From the NCBI GenBank assembly GCA_000969725.1, contig JXSR01S072569.1: a DNA stretch of 30,321 nucleotides, one strand, 5' to 3'. The DNA is from Ophiothrix spiculata. Lineage: Eukaryota > Echinodermata > Ophiuroidea > Amphilepidida > Ophiotrichidae. A program made the position numbers and the translations under genes. The notes below the pieces were generated by a model that was not told the DNA's origin, did not search any database, and was given only the letters and a program-made list of their open reading frames with translations. Shown one piece after another: positions 9,273 to 20,219 of the stretch. The first letter of the stretch is position 1. Each line of letters begins with the position of its first letter.

Positions 9273-9273
<1 letters not shown>
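8501..9273. other. Unassigned sequence
   Basis: No gene or RNA is recognised. The last ~110 bases (9160-9270) are richer in CpG and ACGG words, like the 8.1-8.3 kb flank, and might be another scrap of that repeat. Confidence 0.4.

Positions 9274-9303
<30 letters not shown>
9274..9303 (+). repeat. (TAA)n microsatellite
   Basis: About ten uninterrupted TAA units abut the dispersed repeat to the right. Confidence 0.95.
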
Positions 9304-9306
<3 letters not shown>

Positions 9307-9360
9307 GTGGATTTATAGAGCGCATTATGAAAAGACTTCTAGGCACTTTACAAAGTTAAA
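9304..9360. repeat. Dispersed repeat beginning AGTGGATTTATAGAGCGC
   Basis: The (TAA)n run is followed by GTGGATTTATAGAGCGC and then GGCACTTTACAAAGTTA. This pairing is a common interspersed repeat head or tail in marine invertebrate genomes, in my recollection. Its class (SINE or LINE end) is not resolved. Confidence 0.5.
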
Positions 9361-9641
9361 AACTTCAGAAATATTTAAAACATATATAAAATGAAACACA
9401 GTTAAAAGTAAAAGCAAAAATACACTACTTAAGTTACACAACATAATAATTAAAAACTAAGCGAATATATAAATTGAACACTAATCAAGTTATAGTCACA
9501 ATTTTCGAAAGACAACTAGTTTAAAAACTGGAAAACATATAGATTATCTAAAAGCATATATTTTAAAAAACAGCACGGTGATCTGCAACAATGAAATCCA
9601 TCAAATGCAAAGGTTGAAGATCCATATCAAAATGAAAATAA

Positions 9642-9985
9642 GAGCTGAAGGGGAGATGTTACCAGCACATTCACCCTTAGCATATTGCACAATATATCAT
9701 AATAAAATCGATGCAGATGACATAAAGGCACGATAAAAATGGCGAAAAAGCAATATATGAAAATGGCAAAGGCACTGTGAAAATGGCGAATATATTAAAG
9801 CTGAAGGGGAGAGGTTACATGCACATTCACCTTAGCATATTGCACAAATATGTCATAATGAAGACGGCAAAAGGCACTGTGAAAACGGCGAAAGATATGA
9901 AAACTGGGTAAACATGAGGACTGATGAGAATTGTAGCGGCAGAGGTTGCTAGCATATCACCTCTACACATATTATTGCACAAAAC
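9642..9985 (+). repeat. Degenerate tandem repeat, ~150-bp period
   Basis: AGCTGAAGGGGAGA(T/G)GTTAC followed by CACATTCACC and TTAGCATATTGCAC occurs at 9642 and 9799. A weaker third unit is at ~9939 (GCAGAGGTTGCTAGCATATCACC). Each unit also contains GGCAC plus GTGAAAA(T/C)GGCGAA. No coding frame runs through the array. Confidence 0.7.
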
Positions 9986-9997
9986 ATGAAAAGCACT

Positions 9998-10125
9998 GCA
10001 TCCTGAAGATATTTTGAGGGGGAAATCCATCTTCATGTCCCACATGAATCCCTATTGTCTAGACACTGCTTATTGTTAATTTTATTAAAAACATCTGTTG
10101 TTTACTTTGCAGTAGTACAAGAGCA
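9998..10125 (+). repeat. Repeat also present at 12446
   Basis: CTGAAGATATTTTGAGGGG, then AATCCCTA and later CAGTAGTACA, reappear in the same order at ~12446-12540 (GAAGATATTTTGAGGGGAAA, AATCCCTA, GTAGTAGTACA). The two are diverged dispersed copies. Confidence 0.55.
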
Positions 10126-10231
10126 GAATCAAGTTGATGGTTCGTACTGCTGGACGTAGTTAAATAAAATAGTTGGTATTGAAAATTATGAAACCTAATG
10201 TGTACAAAATAAACATTAAATACCGTTTGTA

Positions 10232-10488
10232 AGGCGCTACTGCGTTTTATAGCCACTAGAATAGCGTCGACGCTGGGTGCTCGACACTAGCCCCTCATCC
10301 TCAGAAATAAGTATGGTGGCCACCAAAATTAACGAAAATCTATTGTGGTAGATGTACAGGAGTTGCTTATGAGATACTATCAGCTTCTATGTAGTTTTCT
10401 TCATTGTGATTCCATTTTTGGCTATTTTATTCTAGCGTTGAGAGGTAGCGTCGACACTATTCCAGTGTCAATAAAACGCAGTTAAGCC
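10232..10488. mobile_element. Short inverted-repeat element (257 bp)
   Basis: The left end reads AGGCGCTACTGCGTTTTAT, then ACTAGAATAGCGTCGACGCT. The right end, reverse-complemented, reads AGGCTTAACTGCGTTTTAT, then ACTGGAATAGTGTCGACGCT. Arms are about 45 bp. There is no coding sequence between them and no obvious target duplication. It looks like a MITE of undetermined superfamily. Confidence 0.7.
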
Positions 10489-10613
10489 TAACCGTATAAG
10501 AATTCAAGATTATAATGATGCATCATCCTCGCTACCATATCTCCTCCTATCAAATCCTCTAGAAAGTCCTCGTCCACCACATCCTTGTACAGTGCATAGG
10601 TAAGTGATAATGT
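10488..10613 (-). pseudogene. Possible terminal-exon fragment (42 codons)
   Basis: On the minus strand, CTGATGACAG could be a splice acceptor. It is followed by 41 sense codons and TAG at the edge of the neighbouring inverted-repeat element. The peptide is acidic then aromatic (YKDVVDEDFLEDLIGG, MMHHYNLEFLYG) and looks more protein-like than most frames here. I do not recognise it. The plus strand competes with an AG/GTAAGT donor at 10600 and an open frame, and another minus frame encodes an RGG-like peptide, so coding status is doubtful. Confidence 0.2.
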
Positions 10614-10619
10614 CTGTCA

Positions 10620-10930
10620 TCAGAATGGAATAACCTCATTATGGTCCATCAATAAGCAAACATCGAAATTCAATTGGCTCTCAGATATATTGCTGCCTTT
10701 TACGATTTTTGAGTAGTAAATCTACTTCTGAATATAATAGGAACTTGATACATCTAATACATGTCTTTCATTAAATCAACTAAAAGATAAGTTGAATCTT
10801 AATTTGTAATAAACTCGATCAGTTCTGAATGCAATTTATGAAAATCCTTTACATATTTAGATTATTAAAAGAACAGAAAACTTTAGAATGAGAAAATGAT
10901 AATGCAAAATGTCAAAAATTAATATGTTTA
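10620..10930. other. AT-rich unassigned sequence
   Basis: Nothing recognised. Confidence 0.5.
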
Positions 10931-10935
10931 TAAAC

Positions 10936-11400
10936 CACCCACCACTGTTTGATGTGTTCATTTATTAATTTTTCGACAAAAATGCACTGTAACAATACAT
11001 GCAGGTACTTAAAAGTGTTTAAATTAGTTCTGGGATTAGGTGTTGAACTGTAATATTTGTTTCCATAACTTAATTTCACATTTTATATCAAAAAATGCTC
11101 ATTTTAGATCAAAAACATCATTTTAGCCCATATTTTGAAATGTCATTATTGGTGGTGCTATTCATGTTTTGAAATTAATTATATGCCTAATGCATAAATG
11201 AAATATTTGTTGTGTGAATTTAACATGAATAAAATTTGTTTTTGGTCTCCTTTACCTAATATCCATGTGGCAAATGTCCAAATTAAGGGTCATAGAGTTA
11301 TAAAACCTGGAAACTTAATTTATAGAAATAGCACCACCAATTATGTGCCTTTAGCATTAAATGGCTATATATTATTAATGATCAAACAGTGGTGCACCAC
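10936..11400. repeat. Nested inverted repeats, possible MITE
   Basis: The outer pair is CACCACTGTTTGAT at ~10939-10952 and ATCAAACAGTGGTG at 11381-11394. The inner pair is ATTGGTGGTGCTATT at 11148-11162 and its exact reverse complement at 11327-11341. Nesting of two inverted pairs suggests one inserted element, but no target duplication is seen. Confidence 0.5.
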
Positions 11401-12080
11401 AAATATGACAACCACCATAACCTTTAAAAATGTAGTATTTCTGCATTTCATACCACCCGTTCTAAGTTACGAATCGATATTAAGGCGAACTAAATAAGCT
11501 AAATACACTTGTAAAGTGGCAAAGTGGTTATGGATAAAAAGTTGTCGAATAATGATGATTAGTTTGAACCAATTTAGTTTGTTTCGATCCAATCGAATTG
11601 AAAACACGTACATAGCACATCCAGGTAGTACACTGTAAGTTAATATGTTGACAAAATCGGTAAATATGCATTTAATTTACATGTATATACGGAAGTTTGT
11701 AGGCCCTGATACTTCATTCCAGGTACCTTCCAGCTCCTTACTTGATGTAATTTTGATGCAAAAAAAATAGTGTTCCAAGAAACTTCCGTATTTGAGGACA
11801 TAAATATGGCGGAATAACTGAAGGTTTCAAAAGCATAGTGCATGTACTAAAAATGCTAACCATTGTAAACATAGCGTCATTTCATCGCGCAAGCTGCTGT
11901 AAAGACAGTCCGACCAAAGCCTTGAACATGCGCTATTAAAGATAAACTAACAAATGCTGTAATATCGTCAAATGGTAATAAGCCGAACCAATGAGTTGTA
12001 TTTAAGGGCTTGATAAGAATTACTTTGTAATTGCAGATTCAAGAAAGGTTTTTTTTTCAATTAAAACTATTAAAAATGTT
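11401..12080. other. AT-rich unassigned sequence
   Basis: No gene or repeat structure recognised. Confidence 0.5.
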
Positions 12081-12222
12081 GAATATCTCTCTTTTACACA
12101 AGCAATTCAAAGCAATTAAGTGTCATGACATTGTAATAAGCGACATAGATGAAAGTAATATATTTAAGACTTTTCACAGACAAGAGTTGTGATTAAATTG
12201 CTATCATCTAGAATCGCAATAA
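12081..12222 (+). repeat. Segment duplicated at 22922-23049
   Basis: AATATCTCTCTTTTACACAA, then GCAATTCAA, CATTGTAATAAGC and GTGATTAAATTGCTATCA, recurs at 22922-23049 in the same order and orientation (there GATATCTCTTTCTTAGACAA, GCAATTCAA, CATTGCAATAAGC, GTGATTAAATTGCTATCA). Confidence 0.75.
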
Positions 12223-12540
12223 TGCAATCAGGCGGGCGGTAACAATATAAAATTAATGAAGATGCAAGGTGTCAGACCACATTCATTAAGTCATTTGATG
12301 AGAAACATTATTATTAAAGCACGAAGGCCAAAAGCTTAATTTCATTATTCGATTATATTCAGTTTTGTTAAGTATCTAGCGATCATGTTTGTTACATCGA
12401 TAACCAGCAAAAAACTGAAGTATATTGTTACAAAGTGCTCTTTTGAAGATATTTTGAGGGGAAAAATTGCAAAACTTCAATCCCTAAAAGGAATCACCAT
12501 TTGGGAATCTCGTCCAAACATCTATTGTAGTAGTACATAA

Positions 12541-13140
12541 GGTGACTATTAATAAGTTAATATAAAATTAATTTCATCAATCTTGTCTGATGTGCGCAAA
12601 ATTAAAATTGGACACGAGAAAATTGCCTAAACTCAAGTACTTATAATTAATAAATTATTGATAATCTTCCCTAGCATTTCTGCCTACCTGTTATAATATA
12701 ATTGCCTATAACCCTCACTGTATGTTTCTGCCTAACTCGCAATACGCAAAAAGTTAGCATTACGATATAATTTCATCAAAATCTATAGACAATCACTAAA
12801 ATTAATTGAAAGTGAAAAAAGACGTAAATAAGAGAACTCATGGTACAAGCATCAATTCAAAGTACGAAGAAGAGTCAGGAGTATGCTACAAGTAACTAAA
12901 TTTCTCGTGTCCCGTCATTTCTATTGGTTCTCCACTGATCTTGTTGTCGGCAGAATATTATTACCTGGCCCATGACACTTCCAATATATTTCATAGCTCA
13001 AATACTGATTCTCAATAGACGCTTGTTAACGAGTCTTCCATGATCACTTGATCAGTGGCCCCGATTCAAAAGGAATAATCTTGCTCAAATATCAATACAT
13101 TCTGACATACCACTAGGAATTGTACTGATACAATGGTCAC
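12541..13140. other. AT-rich unassigned sequence
   Basis: Nothing recognised. Confidence 0.5.
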
Positions 13141-13159
13141 ATAAGCCGAAGGAAGCCGC

Positions 13160-13400
13160 AAAGCCGCCACGGTCGGCGCCCGGTGGTTATGGGAACATAC
13201 CTGAAGACATCATATACAAGCCGCAAGGTTTTAACTCAAAAATACATTCTTTTGGCATGCTTCCGGCGTATCTACGGCTCAGGGACACCGCCCGGTGTTA
13301 GCCCAGATACCGTTCAGACACCAGCCGCTTACCCCGTAATGACGTATGACGCCAGTATGACACCGTAAGCACATCGCAACCTGACCGCAAGGTTATGTGC
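13160..13400. other. CpG-containing GC-richer block
   Basis: The block has CGCCCGGTG twice (13179 and 13290 regions) and CCGCAAGGTT twice, with mixed CGTA words reminiscent of 8.1-8.3 kb and 9.2 kb. It is likely an old transposon relic. No frame is recognised. Confidence 0.35.
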
Positions 13401-13489
13401 CCAGAGTTTAAATGTGTGTAAACGCTTATTTGGGGACAACGTGTGCACCATTCTTCGTCGTGTTTCTTTCGTTTTGTCCACATTAAAGA

Positions 13490-13771
13490 TATTACGTTCT
13501 ACGAGCTATTGCATCTTACCAGTCAAATATAACACCCAAGGTCGAATTTATAAATTTATCAGGTTCCAACATGTTAAAAACAAAAATAAAAAACACTTTC
13601 CCCGAAATCTCCATCCACTTTTACTTCAGAATAAAAGATTTTAAACTCGATTTGGACGTAACTTTGCAACCAAACAGCAAGTTGCTTTTTTAAGCTTTAA
13701 ATCTAAGATGAGATCAAAATATTAGTTTTTATTTTCTGACCCTTTAAATACCGAGATAATGACGGTTCACA
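13490..13771 (+). mobile_element. TIR family copy A, 5'-truncated
   Basis: It aligns with copies B and C: AAGGTCGAATTTATAA, TTAATCAGGTTCCAACAT-like words, TTTAAACTCGATTTGGACGTAACTTTGCAACC and a degraded right end ending GGTTCACA. The left inverted terminus is not present. Same orientation as B and C. Confidence 0.7.
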
Positions 13772-14375
13772 TTTTTGATTAAATCCAATTACATCTCATG
13801 AAGGTTTGTGAATAACTCGGTAGGATAAGCACCTTTCCATGTAATATGTAATGTAAACCTCACCCGCATTTCTATAAACTTAAAAGTGTTTTCTTAAATG
13901 TTAAAACATAAATTGAAGTGGTAAATAGGAATAAAGGAATGTAAAGGTGCATTTGGAAAATTTAATTGAAATAAGATTAAGTAGGTATACAAGAAGTTAA
14001 ATGTCAGACTAATTTACAAGTTCTATTATTTCTTTTTTACTTTATCTTTTATCTTTTCAAGATATAGAAAAGCGTTTTTAAAAGGTCGCATTTTAATTCA
14101 GTGTTTTCAGAATCGAATTGGGGAACTGTGCATCAAGTATTTAATTGCTATTATTCATTATTTTGTTTTTTGTGTTTGCTTGTGTGGTTATAATTTATGC
14201 GACACTTCTTCCAACTTGGGGCGTCTTTTTAAAGGTTACATAAGTCTGATAAAAACGTTATTGTTCCTAACTGACATAAATGTGGTTACATAAAACCATA
14301 ATATTTAGCATTGTTTTGATATATCAATTAACCGATTTAAACCGAATAATTGCTTAGTGCGGTGTGCACATATAA
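13772..14375. other. AT-rich unassigned sequence
   Basis: No gene or repeat is recognised between copies A and B. Confidence 0.5.
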
Positions 14376-14377
14376 TA

Positions 14378-15374
14378 TGTGCCCCGTCATATCTAAAGGT
14401 ACCTTAATACCGGCATAGTACATTACGAGATACGGGCCATTGAAGCTAAGCATTGTCAAAAATTACGTCGAAGGTCGAATTTCTAATTTCATCAGAAAGA
14501 TTATCATTGAAGTGTATTCTATCATATTAATCAGGTTCCAACATCTAAAACATAAGTAAAATGTATTAAAAACCAAGCTAAAAATCCTCTTTCCAAAAAC
14601 CTCCAAAAAGTACAAACACTTTAAACTCGATTTCCTCAGAACTATAGTTTTCCGAATCAGTTCGATGCTTTTTACCAATGTGGGTGTAGCTTCTCAACCA
14701 AACATCCAATAACCAAAAGCAAGGTGTCATTTTAANNNNNNNNNNNNNNNNNNNNNNNNNNNNNNNNNNNNNNNNNNNNNNNNNNNNNNNNNNNNNNNNN
14801 NNNNNNNNNNNNNNNNNNNNNNNNNNNNNNNNNNNNNNNNNNNNNNNNNNNNNNNNNNNNNNNNNNNNNNNNNNNNNNNNNNNNNNNNNNNNNNNNNNNN
14901 NNNNNNNNNNNNNNNNNNNNNNNNNNNNNNNNNNNNNNNNNNNNNNNNNNNNNNNNNNNNNNNNNNNNNNNNNNNNNNNNNNNNNNNNNNNNNNNNNNNN
15001 NNNNNNNNNNNNNNNNNNNNNNNNNNNNNNNNNNNNNNNNNNNNNNNNNNNNNNNNNNNNNNNNNNNNNNNNNNNNNNNNNNNNNNNNNNNNNNNNNNNN
15101 NNNNNNNNNNNNNNNNNNNNNNNNNNNNNNNNNNNNNNNNNNNNNNNNNNNNNNNNNNNNNNNNNNNNNNNNNNNNNNNNNNNNNNNNNNNNNNNNNNNN
15201 NNNNNNNNNNNNNNNNNNNNNNNNNNNNNNNNNNNNNNNNNNNNNNNNNNNNNNNNNNTAGAAAATACCTTAGGTAGACGAGGGTTAAAGCTTAAATTCT
15301 CAACTTTCAGATGAGACCAAAAAATCAATTTTGATTTTGTCGACCTTAAAGTACCTTTCGATATGACGGGACAC
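14378..15374. mobile_element. TIR family copy B, interrupted by the assembly gap
   Basis: The left end TGTGCCCCGTCATATCTAAA and the right end, reverse-complemented, TGTGTCCCGTCATATCGAAA match over about 24 bp. TA flanks both sides (14376-14377; 15375-15376), suggesting a Tc1/mariner-type target duplication. The interior has no coding frame. A run of N from 14736 to 15258 lies inside. Copies C and A lack the inserted length, so the gap probably represents a nested insertion or an arbitrary gap size. Confidence 0.8.
14736..15258. other. Assembly gap (523 N)
   Basis: No sequence is given. Any apparent frame across it is an artefact. Confidence 1.
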
Positions 15375-15583
15375 ATATATGCTACTTCGTAAGTAATCTC
15401 AGTACTAGATTGAAAATATACGCAGATAGTCCAGTAAAATTAACTGAAATTTGCTTGAAAGGTCAAAATGATTAGAACAGAAATGAAACTTCTACTATTC
15501 ATTTTCTAAAGGTATCAGAAATAATATACAAAAAAGTTTACCAAAATCAACCCTTGGGAAGTATGGGAAAAATGAGAAAAACA

Positions 15584-16350
15584 AAATGGCCGCCAAAATA
15601 GCATATATTTGCAATAATCTGCTTACAGCAACTCTTTTAAACAACTTAATATGCATAAATATCATTGTGTAATGGTGTCTTTAACAATAACAAATAGCAT
15701 GTTTAGAAATTGACTTATGTCAAATGCATATTTTAGATTAAAAATGGCCGCTAAATAGCATATATTCATGAAATAGATAAAAACAAGCATATTTGAATTG
15801 AAAAGTTTACAAATTCAGAGCAAGAAACACATGGATTATAATTTGGACCTTAAATTATGCCATTTACAAATTCTAAATTCAAAATGGAACCCATTTAAGG
15901 TCAAAAATGGCCACTTAAATACAATTTAAACGCTCCAAATGGATAAAAATGCCATTAAACAGTATTAAAAACCTAAGGTATTTAAAATAATCGATGTAAG
16001 ATGGGTATGAGGGTAGGAAAGTTCCATTCCTCCCTATATTTTATTTCAAACATGTTTCAGAATTCAAATGACGTTCGTAATAAGTTCCAAAATTGGCTAC
16101 CTAAAATCATTCTGTCGCTCAAGTACGGCTGAAGGGGCATTTGAACAGCATTGAAAACCTCCTTCTTTTTTAGATAATCGATAGAAATGATGTCTAGGGT
16201 ACCAATAGCCCCATTTCTCCCTCAAGCGTTTTTAAATCTAAAAAGCATACCATAAAAAGTCCAAAAATGCCATCAAAACTCTTTTTTTTTTCAAAAGAGA
16301 TTGAAGAATGCATTAAAACAGCATTAAAACTGTTTTAAAGATGATATTTT
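15584..16350 (+). repeat. Degenerate tandem array, ~160-185-bp period
   Basis: AAAATGGCCGC(C/T) followed by AAATAGCATATATT occurs at 15584 and 15742, with weaker versions at 15904 (AAAATGGCCACTTAAATA) and ~16087 (AAAATTGGCTACCTAAAAT). A second word, ACAG(T/C)ATT(A/G)AAAACC followed by AATCGAT, recurs at ~15959 and ~16145, and a shortened form at ~16318. The array is non-coding and old. Confidence 0.65.
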
Positions 16351-16549
16351 ATTGCACTACAAAGCTCTTTTTCAGTGCTACATCCTGGATGGGATGTACA
16401 GCAATGGGATAAGTTGAATTATACTTTACATTTGAGGCATGATGTCTTTTTGTATTTAAAATACGGTTAACAAAGTGCAATTACTTTGCCGTTGGACCCG
16501 CTCAGAATGGCAATTGGTACCCGTACTAATCATAAAAAATGGCTTAAAA

Positions 16550-16940
16550 GGGTCTGATTTTGTACCACATATTGCGTCTACCTTTATGGAAAAAGGGTAG
16601 TTTTCAGCATGATTTGCGCCATTTAGGGTTCTAAATTCAGGCTACCTTTGCCGCCAAAGGGTCACTTTTCACTTAAGAATTGCTCAGCTGAATATCGTGT
16701 TGTACAGTGTTTGCATAAAAGTTCTTATAGCAAGATAAAATAAGTATTGACTTCATGTAAGTAAATGAAAAATTTCAATTGTATACTTCTTAAAACCTAA
16801 TTTTTAATTTTTAGCAAATTAATGGTCATTACAAACTTACACCATTACACCATTTGGGGTGCGATTGTCAACATATTCACTGACCTTCCGCCATTTAGGG
16901 TTGCAATTTGCTCTCAACAATTACGCCATTTAGGGTCCAA
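16550..16940 (+). repeat. Scattered CCATTTAGGG-type repeats
   Basis: CCATTTAGGG lies at 16619, 16891 and 16926, with CCATTTGGGG at 16850. CTACCTTT plus AAAGGGT words recur at ~16578 and ~16641. Probably the decayed continuation of the array to the left. Confidence 0.5.
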
Positions 16941-18080
16941 TTTTGAGAAGCTCTGATGAGCATGAGTATCTCTTTATTTTTGGAGCACCCCCGGGTTACT
17001 TTATTAGCCGTTTTTATACACGTACGTGAGTAGGACAATTTTGTATAAAATAATGTGAAACATTGCATGGTTGAATATTGCTTAATCCTCGTATTCCTGA
17101 GCCTTTTATTGTAACACGTCTTCCTGAGGGAGGGGGGTGTAAAACTTTTACACAGCTTAAGTTATATTGTTTTGGTACCTTTGTATAGAATAAGGTCTCC
17201 TCTTTCAATTGATACCAAGATCATGAAAATCGGTTGTCACAAAGTGTTTCCACACCGGTTTTTGGCAAAAATAGCAATTTTTCAACATATCGTTATAAAC
17301 GTTATAAATGTTAGAATTTCGTCGGATTTTTTGCTAATAATTAAAGGAAACGACAATTCTAACATATCCTGTAAGTGTCAATTCCATACCCTGCAGATTT
17401 TAAATTTGGCAGTAGATAATGTTTGAAACTTGTTAACTCTGTCTTAGCGTTATAAAAAACAAATTACTTGAAGAACCAATTATTGCTATTAAATGTATAA
17501 CATATTGTTTCCTAGAAAGTAAAGCAATCTATCACATAAGAAAACTATTTTATGATAGATCCACGAGTACGCCCCTAAAAACAAATTGTTGGGTTAAAAT
17601 TGAATGATGCTGCACGACTGTCATTTAATGTGCACGTGCTGTTATGGACATGTTTAATAGCAAAAAGCACTTAATGTCAATACACTACCTCTTTAAACTG
17701 CTTTCAAAATGTCGAAATTTTGTCAAACATTTTATATCCTTAAGACTGCAAAGTAAATGGATGCACTCTAATGCCGAAAACATATATTTTATCACTTAAT
17801 GTCTCCAAGAATATGAAGGGTTAATGATGAAACAATATACACAACATTATACAAGCAGTCGGTGTTAAGATTTCCTGTCTAAAAGCTTGAAATTACAATA
17901 CGATAATCTACGGGTTTTTAAATTTTGAAACAGCTAGGGTTAACACAGAAAGTAAAAATATAATATTGAAAATTATAATGCATCACTGGAGATACCATCA
18001 ACTTGCTTAAAAAAGAAACATAAAGAAATGTGTATAGAAGATACCAATGCGTCATACAAGATGCTGTTCTTTTTTACATA
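16941..18080. other. AT-rich unassigned sequence
   Basis: No gene is seen. I looked here for a second RASL10-like gene, because the next segment copies that gene's upstream region, and found none of the G motifs. Confidence 0.5.
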
Positions 18081-18084
18081 TTTC

Positions 18085-18252
18085 CTGCTCTGCATTAACA
18101 CCACTGCAAATATATGATTAATATTCTTCAAAGTTTCATAATGTTCACATTTCTTTCTTATAACATAGATGCGAGACGTGCTCTCTTATCTTTTAATAAT
18201 ATTATCAAGAATTTAATTGATTCCATAATCATGAGGCGGAAATTAAACGATT
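18085..18252 (+). repeat. Copy of the 820-980 segment
   Basis: It carries CCTGCTCTGCAT, GCGAGACGTGCT, ATTTAATTGATTCCATAATC and AGGCGGAAATTAAAC in the order of 820-980. See the entry at 780-1290. Confidence 0.7.
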
Positions 18253-18459
18253 GGACGTTCTGAGTGTTGTCCCATTGGCGAAGAGGAAATTTGTATTGGT
18301 TTTTATGGCATTGTTATTGCTAAACGTTAAGTAGGGCTGCTTTTGTAATTTAACCTTTGATCCATATCAGGCAACATCTTATAATAGAAGGCACTTAGGT
18401 CAAGGATTTTCAACAAGAACACTAGTTGAGCAACAACAGAACAATTACTGCTGAACATC

Positions 18460-19038
18460 TGTGACCCGTCATGTCGAAAGGTACCATAAAGGTGTAATTC
18501 ACGATTCTGGTGTGACAAAAACCGCTCCTCTTTTTCAAGCTATATAAAAAGAAGAATACAACATAAATGTAATCTGGAAATGTCACTTGATTCTGACAAT
18601 TCGTTTTCAAGTTACAAGCTTTTCAGTATTTTAAAATCCCCATAGACTACTGTGGTGACATTGAGGATGAAAAGTGGATTGCTATAGTAACTTACGAGAT
18701 ACAGGCAATTGAAGCTGATCACTTAGTCAAAATCACGTCCAAGGTCGAATAATTTATAATGTCAACAGAAACGTTACCTTTTAAGTGTATTCTATCATAT
18801 TAATCAGGTGCCGACATCCAAAACATAAGACAAATGTTTTAAAACCGAGATAAAAATCCTTTTTCCATTCAAGTTTTTTCATGCCTTTTATCAATTTAGA
18901 TGTAACTTTGCAATCGAACATCCAATAACCAAAACCAAGGTGTCATTTTAAAGCTGAAAATATAATATTTTAGATAAGACCAAAAACATCAATTTTCATT
19001 TTTGGACCCTTTGGTACCTTTCAATATGAAGGGTCACA
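18460..19038. mobile_element. TIR family copy C (579 bp)
   Basis: The left end TGTGACCCGTCATGTCGAAA is inverted relative to the right end TTTCAATATGAAGGGTCACA, and GGTAC follows inside both. Shared internal words with copy B include GTGTATTCTATCATATTAAT, AACATCCAATAACCAAAA and AAGGTGTCATTTTAA. This copy is continuous where copy B has its gap. No coding frame is present. A TA duplication is not preserved. Confidence 0.8.
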
Positions 19039-19039
19039 T

Positions 19040-19981
19040 TTTATTATAAACAAACTATGCAAAATCAATGGACCATGTTCTTAATCCATGCCAGCAGCAG
19101 TATTCAAGATGGCGGCGTAGTGTTACTTGAAATAAAAACCAAAACGGTAGCCTTTAATAATTGGTTTTAGAGAAAAGGGTGTAAGTGATCCGTAGAGATT
19201 TATACGCTGCTATTTCGTGTGGTAAACAACTCCAATGACACCTCTAGATAAGACAGCGGAAAAGAATGCTAAAAATCGTTAAGGTGCATTCATATTTACA
19301 TCACTAGTATAATACACTCTGCGTCTTACCCATGAATTCAACACGCATGCAGATGAATTAAATGAACGTTTTTCTGGAAACTTTTGGCACACTAACCAAG
19401 TCTCATTAATTTGTGGTCAGAATGTATCAAGTTCTTAACATACGATACCGATTTGCAAAGAACGGATAATTTAAAAACAATTACCTCTGAACTCAATTGT
19501 TGTAAATCCCTGAACGACACACTGAGGGTAAAACCACAAACACCATGACTACCTACCATGAGAAGCCGTTGTAATGAGACTGAATGTCTCACATAACCAG
19601 GAGTCCGGGTCTAATTGAACTACAAGGAATAAGACGCAGTCAATGATTTTTGATTGGACGTGTACAAGTACGTTCTACACAATTGAATAGTACCTAGGAC
19701 GCTCAGTCTGGATGATACAACTCTATAACTGTTGAGCATTTTGAGAACTTAAGGGAGGACGTTACCCCCTTGTTTTTTGACAAAAATATATATACACACA
19801 TTATGCTTGTTTTTACTTACATCAAGTTATTTTACTACTGATTTTGATATGCATTTTTCTTTTAGCTTAACCACAGAGTATAGTAAGAAGAGTAAAAAAA
19901 AATTTAAGACAATTTATTGGACTTTTCCATTTATGGAAGTTTATCATCACGAAATATGTAATTAAGTTTGCTGAATTTTAC
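19040..19981. other. Unassigned sequence
   Basis: No gene or repeat is recognised. Open frames of about 60 codons lack any feature. Confidence 0.5.
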
Positions 19982-20215
19982 TCATGCTAGTTCGATTCTT
20001 CTCTTTACTTTCACTGCCGTTTCGTTTTCCAGTGAAATTTTCTTTCCTAGATATATGTAGTTGTCAACTTCTTCTATTTTCTGTCCCGGTACTATGACTT
20101 TCTGACCTTTGACTTTGCTGCTCATCATCACTTTGGATTTCTTTATGTTCATGCGAAGTCCAGCTTTACGACTCTCCTTATCTAGCTCCTGCAGGTGACC
20201 CAGATAGTTATTCAT
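19982..20215 (-). pseudogene. RTE-like LINE reverse transcriptase fragment
   Basis: About 77 codons on the minus strand read as the RT segment after the catalytic block. There is an AGLRMNIKKSKVMM segment (typical GL.(M/I)N..K(T/S)KVM) and then a glycine-containing loop with IEEVDNYIYLGKKIS, the conserved YLG motif, and an arginine-lysine tail KRRIELA. The preceding ADD motif and the following thumb are absent. It is a short dead scrap of a non-LTR retrotransposon, from a different lineage than the 3.0-3.9 kb LINE. Confidence 0.8.
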
Positions 20216-20219
20216 GCAA

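Noticed and set aside
11198-11497. 99-codon plus-strand frame
   Set aside because: It overlaps the nested inverted repeat at 10936-11400 and shows no protein family features.
14732-15376. 214-codon minus-strand open frame
   Set aside because: Most of it is translated N characters across the assembly gap.
17000-18040. Possible second RASL10-like gene left of the duplicated upstream segment
   Set aside because: No P-loop, NKxD or SAK-like coding was found on either strand.
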